Assembly: GCA_024695625.1 (NCBI GenBank)
Contig: JAILHV010000064.1
Location: forward strand, 25,084-89,083
Length of the DNA stretch: 64,000 bases
Reading direction: 5' to 3'
Origin: Treponema sp.
GTDB taxonomy: Bacteria > Spirochaetota > Spirochaetia > Treponematales > Treponemataceae
Position numbers and translations under genes: made by a program. Shown here in pieces: positions 47,322 to 54,780 of this stretch (within the stretch, counting starts at the first letter, position 1; every line of letters starts with the position of its first letter). Below the pieces are notes generated by a model. The model was not told where the DNA came from. It was given only the letters and a program-made list of their open reading frames with translations, and made no database searches.

Positions 47322-47912
47322 CTAACTGATTAGAGAATAATTTTGCGTTTTTAATATATCATAAAGTTCAAATATAGGCAAGCCCATAACGGCGGATTCC
47401 GTTCCAGAAATGTTCTTTATAAAGCAGGATGCAAGCCCCTGGATTCTGTAGCCGCCAGCTGCCCCGTGCCATTCGCCAGTGTTAAGGTACCACTCAATTT
47501 CATCACCGCTCATATCCGAAAAAGTAACCTTGCTTGTGCTAGACCTGCTAACAATCTGCTTGCTTTCGGGATTATAGAGGGCTATTCCCGTCATCACCTT
47601 GTGGGTCTTACCCTGAAAATCATGCAGGAAAGAGCTGGCCTCTTCCTGGCTTTTAGGCTGACCATATATCTTACCGTCAAGGATAATCAGCGTATCGGCA
47701 CCAAGAATCCAAGTAGCCTCGGTTTCCGAGTCGAAAGAATCCATAACTGCCTTTACTTTTTTTACCGCCAGATATTCCGCAACCTTTTCGCTCTTCATGT
47801 CGGAAGGGTAGCTTTCTTCTATGTTGGCAGGATTAACGACGAAAGGAATGTTCAGAAGCTTTAAGATTTCTTGTCTTCTGGGAGAGGATGACGCAAGGAT
47901 AATAGGGTACAT
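47322..47912 (-). CDS. Maf-family nucleoside triphosphate pyrophosphatase
   Basis: 196 aa; IILASSSPRRQEILKLLNIPF, GADTLIILDGKIYGQP, AAGGYRIQG. Confidence 0.93.
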   Translation of the reverse strand: MYPIILASSSPRRQEILKLLNIPFVVNPANIEESYPSDMKSEKVAEYLAVKKVKAVMDSFDSETEATWILGADTLIILDGKIYGQPKSQEEASSFLHDFQGKTHKVMTGIALYNPESKQIVSRSSTSKVTFSDMSGDEIEWYLNTGEWHGAAGGYRIQGLASCFIKNISGTESAVMGLPIFELYDILKTQNYSLIS

Positions 47913-47937
47913 AGGACCTCTTTTTAAAAGTTATTTG

Positions 47938-47966
47938 TTGACATTTTGTTTTTTTAATTTTATATT
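47938..47966 (+). promoter_or_regulatory. Sigma-70-type promoter of tRNA-Arg
   Basis: TTGACA (47938-47943) - 17 bp - TATATT (47961-47966), 11 bp before the tRNA 5' end. Confidence 0.75.
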
Positions 47967-47976
47967 ATATTCATTC

Positions 47977-48050
47977 GAGAGATTAGCTCAACTGGATAGA
48001 GCGTCGGCCTCCGGAGCCGAAGGTTGTGGGTTCGAGTCCCGTATCTCCCA
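47977..48050 (+). tRNA. tRNA-Arg (anticodon CCG, 48011-48013); CCA not encoded
   Basis: Cloverleaf: GAGAGAT TA GCTC AACTGGATAGAGC G TCGGC CTCCGGA GCCGA AGGTT GTGGG TTCGAGT CCCGT ATCTCCC A. Confidence 0.92.
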
Positions 48051-48058
48051 AATAAAAA

Positions 48059-48104
48059 GCGGGCATATCTTAAACCTTGTGATTTAAGAATGCCCGTTTT
48101 CTTA
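48059..48104 (+). terminator. Intrinsic terminator after tRNA-Arg (probably bidirectional with HEAT gene)
   Basis: GCGGGCATATCTTAAA-CCTTGTGA-TTTAAGAATGCCCGTTTTC long stem with T-run. Confidence 0.88.
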
Positions 48105-48117
48105 TTTTAAAGAAAGT

Positions 48118-48855
48118 TTACTTGCTTTTCTTGCCGGAGCTTTTGCCCTGGAGAGCCTTGAGGAGCTGGAGAGCCTTTGTGCGTACCGGTGTTACAAAGT
48201 GGTAGTTTGAAGCAATTTCCGTTACGGATTCAATCATTGTGCTTCTGTCTGCCGGTTCTGTAACAGTAGATGCAAGCTTTTCGTATGCAACAAGGATTTC
48301 GAGAGCAAGTGAGCTTGTCGGGTTAAGAGCTGCATACTTCTTCTGGATGAAGGCAATCATGTTTACAACTTCGTTGCCATTGTTAAGGCCAATGTTGCCG
48401 AGTGAGCGTACTGCTGCAGAAACGACCATCGGTTCCTTGTCATCCTGGGCGATAACCATCAAGGTTGACTTTGCCTCTTCTGACGGAACTTCGCCAAGAA
48501 GGTCGCAAGCCTTTGCGCGGATGTCAGGGAAGTTGTTCATTACACGTCTTCCTGTGCGCTCCTGCTTTGTAATACCTTCACCTGCAAGACCCTGGAGTGC
48601 TGCCACGATGTCAGGTGATGTCCTTCCTTCGCTAACTGCTTCCTCGAGATACTGCAAGGCAACGAGCTTGTTGTCATATTCGGGGGATGTAGCAAGCTCA
48701 GTAATAATTACGTCTTCTACATTGCTCAAATATTCTTTTTCTACAGTTGACTCAGTTCCTGCCGACTTCTGGCTTTTTACAGTCTGCTGTGCAAAGGCGG
48801 CTCCTGCGAAGGCTGCGCAAAACACAACTCCGGCAATCATTTTTGTTAATTTCAT
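48118..48855 (-). CDS. Exported HEAT-repeat protein
   Basis: 245 aa; signal peptide KMIAGVVFCAAFAGAAFAQ; repeats such as DIRAKACDLLGEVPSEEAKSTLMVIAQDDKEPMVVSAAVRSLGNIG. Confidence 0.75.
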   Translation of the reverse strand: MKLTKMIAGVVFCAAFAGAAFAQQTVKSQKSAGTESTVEKEYLSNVEDVIITELATSPEYDNKLVALQYLEEAVSEGRTSPDIVAALQGLAGEGITKQERTGRRVMNNFPDIRAKACDLLGEVPSEEAKSTLMVIAQDDKEPMVVSAAVRSLGNIGLNNGNEVVNMIAFIQKKYAALNPTSSLALEILVAYEKLASTVTEPADRSTMIESVTEIASNYHFVTPVRTKALQLLKALQGKSSGKKSK

Positions 48856-48910
48856 TTATCAGTTCCTCCTGACTTTATATGAATGATTATAATGTATTAT
48901 CGGTAAAAAA

Positions 48911-49783
48911 TCAATCTGTAATAGGCGGTAAATGAACTTTCCACTGTCCGTTCACTTTTTTGAAATCGTAGTAGATAGTGTCATTACCTTCGTTAACCTG
49001 TACAGCCTTAACCTGTGTGTCGGTCTCATAGCGGATTTCGTCTACGCGACGCCCCTTTCTTGCCGGCACGAAAATCTTGAGGAAGTAATCCTTAAGGTAA
49101 TTAAGCTGAAGCCCCTTCTTTAGGGCTGCAACCTTCTTAAGGTTCTCCCTGTTTGACCAGTAAACCTTGCTCTCTTCGTCAACGTACTTGAGCCAAGCCA
49201 CGTAATCGGAAGAAATCATGATTTTCTTGAGCTGGTCAATAATCTGAAGTATTTCTTTCTTGTCCTCCTCAAAGGTTTCTTTTGTTATGTTTCCGCGGAT
49301 CTTGCTTACAGACCGCTCATATTCATCAGAAACAGGCACGGGCTTCTCCACTTCAGCAACCACTTCCTGCTTGGCCGGCTCCTCCTTCTTAGCCGGAGTG
49401 GGAATATCTTCAAGAACGGCAACCTGGGTCTCTGGATCCGGCTCTGGAAGCACATTCTGCACCTCCGTAACCTTGGGTTCTTCCGGTTCACTTATGACGG
49501 GCTTTGGTTCTTCTTTTACCTGGACAACGGGCTTAGTTTCTTGTACGACCGGCTTTTTCTCCTGAACGACCGGCTTTTTCTCCTGCACAACAGGCTTTGC
49601 CACCGGCTTTTTTTCGGCATTATTCACAACTTTTTTGGGCTGGGTGGCCACAGGTTTCTTCGGTTGCTGGACAACGACAGCTTCCTTCTTTTCCTCCTGC
49701 TTGGAGGCACAGCCCGTATTGCAAACGAAGCCCAGAGAAAATAAAAATATAGACAATACCTTAAAAATATGTGTACTCATCAT
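48911..49783 (-). CDS. Putative lipoprotein with Pro/Val/Lys tandem repeat
   Basis: Start at ATG 49783 or 49780 gives MMSTHIFKVLSIFLFSLGFVCNTGCASK (lipobox-like); PVVQEKKPVVQEKKPVVQETK repeats. Confidence 0.65.
   Translation of the reverse strand: MMSTHIFKVLSIFLFSLGFVCNTGCASKQEEKKEAVVVQQPKKPVATQPKKVVNNAEKKPVAKPVVQEKKPVVQEKKPVVQETKPVVQVKEEPKPVISEPEEPKVTEVQNVLPEPDPETQVAVLEDIPTPAKKEEPAKQEVVAEVEKPVPVSDEYERSVSKIRGNITKETFEEDKKEILQIIDQLKKIMISSDYVAWLKYVDEESKVYWSNRENLKKVAALKKGLQLNYLKDYFLKIFVPARKGRRVDEIRYETDTQVKAVQVNEGNDTIYYDFKKVNGQWKVHLPPITD
49519..49603. repeat. 21-bp in-frame tandem repeat (about 4 units, imperfect)
   Basis: Units ttgtacgaccggctttttctc / ctgaacgaccggctttttctc / ctgcacaacaggctttgccac encode PVVQEKK. 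Confidence 0.75.
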
Positions 49784-50038
49784 AATTCCCATTCTACAGC
49801 GTAAAGTCCATTTGGTCAATGAACAAAAACACCTAATTCAATACATATTTAAGGTTGCAAACCGGACAAGGCCTGCAACCGCCCCTCCGATAATTAAATA
49901 AAATTAATTTTAAACGGGTTACAAAAAGTGTTCTATTTTTTTTGCTAATGTGCTATTGTATGAATAATTGTGACCTTGCAATCCATTTTTGGGACGCAAT
50001 TTTGTATTTTTATATTTTTGCATTTTATGGAGGCTTTT

Positions 50039-50530
50039 ATGAGCACCGCTGTTTTTCCAGGGTCCTTTGATCCGCCGACACTCGGCCATTTGAATATAAT
50101 AGAGAGGGCAAGCAAGCTTTTTGACTCGCTGGACGTGCTTATCTCCGTAAACCCGGACAAAAAATGCCTCTTCAACGAGGACGAGCGCTTTTCCCTGCTC
50201 AAGGAAATCACAGCCGGCTACAAGAACGTAACCGTGCACAAGTGGGACTCGCTGGTTGTTAACTACTGCAAGAAGGTTGGGGCCAAGGTGCTTTTGCGTG
50301 GAATCCGCAACGTAAACGACTTTTCCTACGAATTTGACCTTTCGCTGATAAACCGCTCGCTTAACGAGGAAATCGAGACTCTTTTTGTCCCTACGGAGCA
50401 GAGGTACTTTCTTATACGCTCCAGCAGCATAAAGGAACTGGCAAAATTTGGCGGAGACATAAGCGCAATGGTTCCGCCCGCAGTGGAAAAGGCAATAAAG
50501 GAAAAGTATTCTGGAAAAATCAATAAGTAG
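50039..50530 (+). CDS. coaD: Phosphopantetheine adenylyltransferase
   Basis: Track ORF from 49970; ATG 50039 gives MSTAVFPGSFDPPTLGHLNIIERA; RGIRNVNDFSYE, SSSIKELA. Confidence 0.95.
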   Translation: MSTAVFPGSFDPPTLGHLNIIERASKLFDSLDVLISVNPDKKCLFNEDERFSLLKEITAGYKNVTVHKWDSLVVNYCKKVGAKVLLRGIRNVNDFSYEFDLSLINRSLNEEIETLFVPTEQRYFLIRSSSIKELAKFGGDISAMVPPAVEKAIKEKYSGKINK

Positions 50531-50590
50531 TAGCGGCACAGATTTTTCCAAACAATTTTGACAATTTTTTATTTTTTGTCAAAAAAAATA

Positions 50591-50620
50591 TTGACAAATA
50601 GCAAAAAATGACTGTATAAT
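50591..50620 (+). promoter_or_regulatory. Sigma-70-type promoter for rpmF-acpP
   Basis: TTGACA (50591-50596) - 18 bp - TATAAT (50615-50620). Confidence 0.75.
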
Positions 50621-50699
50621 GATTGACATAAATCGGGAATCTGTAGTAATATAAGCAACGTTATACAGACGACACAAATTTATAGCGAGGTTATATATT

Positions 50700-50888
50700 A
50701 TGGCAGTACCTAGATCAAAAACTTCACACGCCGTAACTACAAGAAGACGCGGAGTAAACATGCATCTTGCAACTCCGCAGCTGATTGAGTGCAAGAATTG
50801 TGGAAACCTTATCCTCCCGCATCACGTATGCCAGAAGTGCGGCTTCTACAATGGACGCCAGGTTATCACACCTGAAGTAAACGGCTAA
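50700..50888 (+). CDS. rpmF: 50S ribosomal protein L32
   Basis: 62 aa; MAVPRSKTSHAVTTRRRGVNMHL...CKNCGN...CQKCGFYNGRQV. Confidence 0.95.
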   Translation: MAVPRSKTSHAVTTRRRGVNMHLATPQLIECKNCGNLILPHHVCQKCGFYNGRQVITPEVNG

Positions 50889-50903
50889 AATTAGGAGACC
50901 ATT

Positions 50904-51140
50904 ATGGACGAATTGTTTGACAAGATTCAGAAGTTGATTGCTGACAAGTTGGAAATTGCTCCGGAAAAGGTAACTATGGAAGCAACATTCCGCGGCGACC
51001 TTGGCGCAGACAGTCTTGACACATATGAATTGGTTTACGCCATCGAAGAGGAAACAGGTGTTTCTATTCCTGATGACAAGGCAAACGAATTCGAAACAGT
51101 AAAGGACGCTTACGACTACATCAAGTCCCAGCAGAAGTAA
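50904..51140 (+). CDS. acpP: Acyl carrier protein
   Basis: 78 aa; FRGDLGADSLDTYELVYAIEEETGVSIPDD phosphopantetheine site. Confidence 0.97.
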   Translation: MDELFDKIQKLIADKLEIAPEKVTMEATFRGDLGADSLDTYELVYAIEEETGVSIPDDKANEFETVKDAYDYIKSQQK

Positions 51141-51163
51141 CAGCGGCTTATACTGGAATCAAG

Positions 51164-51199
51164 AGAGGCACAGTTGTATTGACTGTGCTTCTTTTATTT
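51164..51199 (+). terminator. Terminator/attenuator-like hairpin between acpP and rnc
   Basis: AGAGGCACAGT-TGTATTG-ACTGTGCTTCT followed by TTTATTTT. Confidence 0.75.
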
Positions 51200-51215
51200 T
51201 AAATCGGGAATCCAA

Positions 51216-51974
51216 ATGAATCTACGGGACCTTTTTTACGAATCAAAGAAACTTGACCCAGCAAGAAAAAAAGAGCTGGAAAAATTCTGCAAAAACCTTA
51301 ACCTGCATTTCAAGAACCTGAACATACTTGATTTGGCATTCCACCACCGTTCTTTTTCCAACGAAAACGAGGAACACAAGAGGTACAACAACGAGCGCCT
51401 GGAATTCCTTGGGGATAGCGTGCTTGGACTTGCGGTTGCGGCCTTTCTCTACGAAGACATGATGGACAACCCCGAAGGCGACCTTGCCCGCATAAAGGCA
51501 AATGTTGTAAGCGAGCAGACACTTGCCCCGGTTGCCAAAGAAAAGATGCACATAAACGAGTACTTAATTCTTGGCAAAGGGGAGGAAATGACCGGGGGGA
51601 GAGAAAAAAAGGCCATACTTGCAGATGCCTTTGAAGCAGTAATCGGTGCCCTCTACCTTGATTCAGGCTATGAGGCAGCGGAAAGCCTTGTCCGCAGGCT
51701 TATCGTACCGGAAATAAGGAAGGTTCAGGAAGACAAGGGCAACAAGGACTACAAGTCAATCCTTCAGGAATACTACCAGAAAAAGCACAAGATTTGTCCT
51801 GTATACGAGCTTGTTAAAAAGACAGGTCCCGACCACAACATGACTTTTTTTGTTACCGTCCACCTTGGAACAATTTCTTATGGCCCCGAAAAGGGCAAGA
51901 GCAAAAAGGCGGCTGAACAGGCAGCGGCAAAGGCTGCATGCACAGTCCTAAACATAGATGCCAGGGAATCATGA
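51216..51974 (+). CDS. rnc: Ribonuclease III
   Basis: 252 aa; NERLEFLGDSVLGLAVAAFLY, ILADAFEAVIGALYLDSGYEAA, C-terminal dsRBD. Confidence 0.96.
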   Translation: MNLRDLFYESKKLDPARKKELEKFCKNLNLHFKNLNILDLAFHHRSFSNENEEHKRYNNERLEFLGDSVLGLAVAAFLYEDMMDNPEGDLARIKANVVSEQTLAPVAKEKMHINEYLILGKGEEMTGGREKKAILADAFEAVIGALYLDSGYEAAESLVRRLIVPEIRKVQEDKGNKDYKSILQEYYQKKHKICPVYELVKKTGPDHNMTFFVTVHLGTISYGPEKGKSKKAAEQAAAKAACTVLNIDARES

Positions 51975-51991
51975 TTTTTCAGCAAAAGAAA

Positions 51992-52100
51992 GCGCGGCAG
52001 GCACTGGAGGGGCGCGCGCAGCGCGTTACCGCAAAGCGGTAATGGAGGGGGAAGCCCCGGAACCCCGCAAGCGCCACAGTAAGGGCACTTAAGGCAGCAT
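51992..52100 (+). repeat. Copy F of dispersed structured intergenic repeat (GGCACTGGAGGGGC type)
   Basis: GCGGCAGGCACTGGAGGGGC-GCGCGCAGCGCG-TTACCGCAAAGCGGTAATGGAG-GGGGAAGCCCCGGAACCCCGCAAGCGCCACAGTAAGGGC. Confidence 0.75.
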
Positions 52101-52171
52101 AAGGACAATCACTCCAAAATACAGATGCCGCCCAAAAAATATAAGAAAAACTGCTTTTATCCTATTTTTTT

Positions 52172-52678
52172 CTACATATTTTCGTAAGTCTGAACAGAAT
52201 CTTCCAGATGCTCTATCTTAATACCAGCCTGGCGGAACATTTCCATAGAGTCAGCTTCATCATGATAATGCTTTTCGCAAACAACCCGCTTTATACCGCA
52301 GTTGATTATAAGCATTGCGCATGTTCGGCAGGGTGTCATTTTGCAGTAAACGGTGGCACCGTCAATCGGTATTCCGCGCTTTGCAGCCTGGCAGATTGCG
52401 TTCTGTTCGGCGTGTACGGTGCGCACGCAATGCTGGGTAATGGAACCGTCCGCATGAATCATCTTGCGCATCAGGTGGCCAACTTCGTCGCAGTGGGGTA
52501 AACCAGCGGGGCTTCCTACGTATCCCGTTACAAGAATCTGGTTGTCCTTTGCAATCACGCAGCCGGACCTTCCCCTGTCACAAGTGGCACGCTTTGCTAT
52601 GGTGCGGCACACTTCCATAAAATATTCATCCCAAGTAGGGCGGATGTAGCCACTGTTACTTTCACTGCTCATAATCAC
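52172..52678 (-). CDS. Deoxycytidylate (dCMP) deaminase family protein
   Basis: 168 aa; VHAEQNAICQAAKRG and CKMTPCRTCAMLIINCGIKRVVC zinc motifs. Confidence 0.9.
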   Translation of the reverse strand: MIMSSESNSGYIRPTWDEYFMEVCRTIAKRATCDRGRSGCVIAKDNQILVTGYVGSPAGLPHCDEVGHLMRKMIHADGSITQHCVRTVHAEQNAICQAAKRGIPIDGATVYCKMTPCRTCAMLIINCGIKRVVCEKHYHDEADSMEMFRQAGIKIEHLEDSVQTYENM

Positions 52679-52733
52679 TCCAGACTGCCATACAGCCTTT
52701 GAACCGAAGTTCCCTCACTCCAGCAACTTGAAT

Positions 52734-52768
52734 ACAAAAAAAGCACCCTCGGTTAAGAAGGTGCTTTA
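52734..52768 (-). terminator. Intrinsic terminator downstream of tRNA-Gly
   Basis: Minus strand AAAGCACC-TTCTTAACCGA-GGGTGCTTTTTTT. Confidence 0.85.
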
Positions 52769-52774
52769 GCCAAA

Positions 52775-52847
52775 AGCGGTAGAAGGGAGTCGAACCCTCG
52801 TCTTCAGCTTGGAGGGCTGAGGTAATAAGCCGTTATACCACTACCGC
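52775..52847 (-). tRNA. tRNA-Gly (anticodon UCC, plus-strand bases 52811-52813), with C33; CCA not encoded
   Basis: Minus strand GCGGTAG TGGTATAACGGCTTATTACC TCAGC CCTCCAA GCTGA AGACGAGGGTTCGACTCCCTT CTACCGC T. Confidence 0.92.
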
Positions 52848-52958
52848 GTAACGTATAAATAATATAGCAAGTATCACAAAAAATGTCAATATGGATACCC
52901 CATTTTTTTTCAAAAAAAACGGACCGGCAAAGAACCAGTCCGTTGTAAAATGCTAAAA

Positions 52959-54374
52959 CTAGAGGTTAGCGCAAAGCCATTCCTTGAACGGCTCGTATTC
53001 CTTAGACATTGGAATTGCGCGGTCGGGAAGGGCCATTACCTTTTCAAGCCTGTCCGGCATGCTTGGTTCGCGGCCAATCGCCTTCTGAACAGTAGAGCCG
53101 AATTTTGCAGGATGTGCAGTTTCCAGACAAATGCCAACAGCTTTACCGCTTGTAACATATTCAGCCCAAGCAGGAACGTTAGCAGTAAGACCCACCTTGT
53201 TAATGTCCACGTCTTCCTTTCCTTCCATAAGCTTTGCCATTGCACCGTGGCGCAAATCGTCCCAAGCCTTCCAGCCAACGGCACCATGCGGATCAATAAT
53301 ATAGCCAGTCTTAAGGTTGCAGTCGGCAACAGCCTTGAGCGTACCTTCATCATCTGTCCAGTAAGAAGCAAAAAGTGAGCGCACCTGTTCAAGAGAATAC
53401 ATTGCTACGATTCTCTCGTAATTGCTTGGGGCGCCAACATCCATTGCGTTGCTAAGAGTTGCCACGGATGGACGTGCATTGTATTCACCGGTTGCAATCC
53501 AGTCGGGAACAGTGTGGTTAGAATTTGTTGCTGCAACAAAACCTGCAATTGGAGCACCCATCTCACGGGCAATAAGGCCGCTGGTAAGGTTTCCAAAGTT
53601 ACCGCTTGGAACAACGGCAATAATAGCAGGATTGTCAATCTTGCTGTCGTGGGGAACACGGTCGCTAACAACAAGGGATGAATACATATAGTAGAAACTC
53701 TGTGGCAAGAGGCGGGCTATGTTTATGGAATTTGCAGAAGAAAGGCGGAATTTCTTGCGGAGGTCTTCATCGGTAAAGGCTGTCTTTACAAGCTTCTGGC
53801 AGTCATCAAAAGTACCCTTAACCTTGAGTGCGCGAACGTTACCGTCAAAAGTAGAAAGCTGCTTTTCCTGGAGCGGGGAAATCTTTCCGTCTGGGTAAAG
53901 AATTGTTACGTCTATGCCTGGAACATTGTGGAATGCGCTTCCAACAGCACTTCCTGTGTCACCGCTTGTAGCAACAAGAATGTGAAGGTTGCCGTCTTCG
54001 CCACGGTTAAAATAAGACATAACGCGGGCCATAAAGCGGGCGCCAAAGTCCTTAAAAGCACAAGTCGGTCCGTGGAAAAGCTCAAGAACGTATGTTACAG
54101 GGTCAATCGGAACAACCTGCGGCATAAAAGGATAGGCATCCTGAATTATAGACTGGAGGTCAGCATCGGGAATCTCACCCTCCACGTAAGGCTTAGCCAT
54201 CTCGTATGCAATGTCCCTAAAGGAAGGAGAGGGCGTGCGGTTCAAAAATGACGGATCAAGCTTTGGAAATTCGACAGGAATGTAAAGTCCCCCTGTCTTT
54301 GGGTTCATACCGCCCATAACAGCAGTCTTAAAATCTACTTTTACTTTTTTGTCTCTGGTATCTGTGTATATCAT
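52959..54374 (-). CDS. thrC: Threonine synthase
   Basis: 471 aa; HGPTCAFKDFGARFMARVM, VATSGDTGSAVGSAF, VPSGNFGNLTSG. Confidence 0.94.
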   Translation of the reverse strand: MIYTDTRDKKVKVDFKTAVMGGMNPKTGGLYIPVEFPKLDPSFLNRTPSPSFRDIAYEMAKPYVEGEIPDADLQSIIQDAYPFMPQVVPIDPVTYVLELFHGPTCAFKDFGARFMARVMSYFNRGEDGNLHILVATSGDTGSAVGSAFHNVPGIDVTILYPDGKISPLQEKQLSTFDGNVRALKVKGTFDDCQKLVKTAFTDEDLRKKFRLSSANSINIARLLPQSFYYMYSSLVVSDRVPHDSKIDNPAIIAVVPSGNFGNLTSGLIAREMGAPIAGFVAATNSNHTVPDWIATGEYNARPSVATLSNAMDVGAPSNYERIVAMYSLEQVRSLFASYWTDDEGTLKAVADCNLKTGYIIDPHGAVGWKAWDDLRHGAMAKLMEGKEDVDINKVGLTANVPAWAEYVTSGKAVGICLETAHPAKFGSTVQKAIGREPSMPDRLEKVMALPDRAIPMSKEYEPFKEWLCANL

Positions 54375-54498
54375 TTTATACCCTTGCTGTATTTTTTGCG
54401 GAATATCCGCATTTTGATTTATTTCATGACTTTATCATATAAAACAATTGTTTGCAAGTGTCAGTAAAATTTTATAATCCAGCATTTTATAATATTTT

Positions 54499-54763
54499 GG
54501 AGCGTATTGCTTTTTCAACTGTGCCCGGCACTCCGTGTCCGGTCAGACTCCGCAGCATTTTATCCCGTAAAACAAGCAGCGCCAAGGAGGGCGCGTTATC
54601 TGGCAGCGTAAAAAACTGGCAAGTTTTCGCCAGAAAACTTGCGGGATAAAATGCCACGGAGGGCATTTTATCCCGCTTTCCAGGGTTCCGCGGGTCCCTG
54701 TCCCGCTCCATTGCTCCACTTCGTTCCGCAACGCGTTCCGCGCCCTTCCAATCGGGGCTAGGC
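54499..54763 (-). repeat. Copy C of dispersed structured intergenic repeat (bipartite type, expanded with nested hairpins)
   Basis: Minus strand: GCCTAGCCCCGATTGGAAGGGCGCGGAACGCGTTGCGGAACGAAGTGGAGCAATGGAGCGGGACAGGGACCCGCGGAACCCTGGAAAGCGGG ... GGGCACAGTTGAAAAAGCAATACGCTCC; perfect 15-bp stem at 54641-54676. Confidence 0.8.
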
Positions 54764-54780
54764 TCTTTGTGCAATAGGCG

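Noticed and set aside
49970-50038. N-terminal extension of the coaD ORF
   Set aside because: CoaD homologues begin at the M-x-x-AVFPGSFDP region; upstream codons are AT-rich leader.
51878-52108. 76-aa minus-strand ORF
   Set aside because: Antisense of the rnc end plus repeat copy F.
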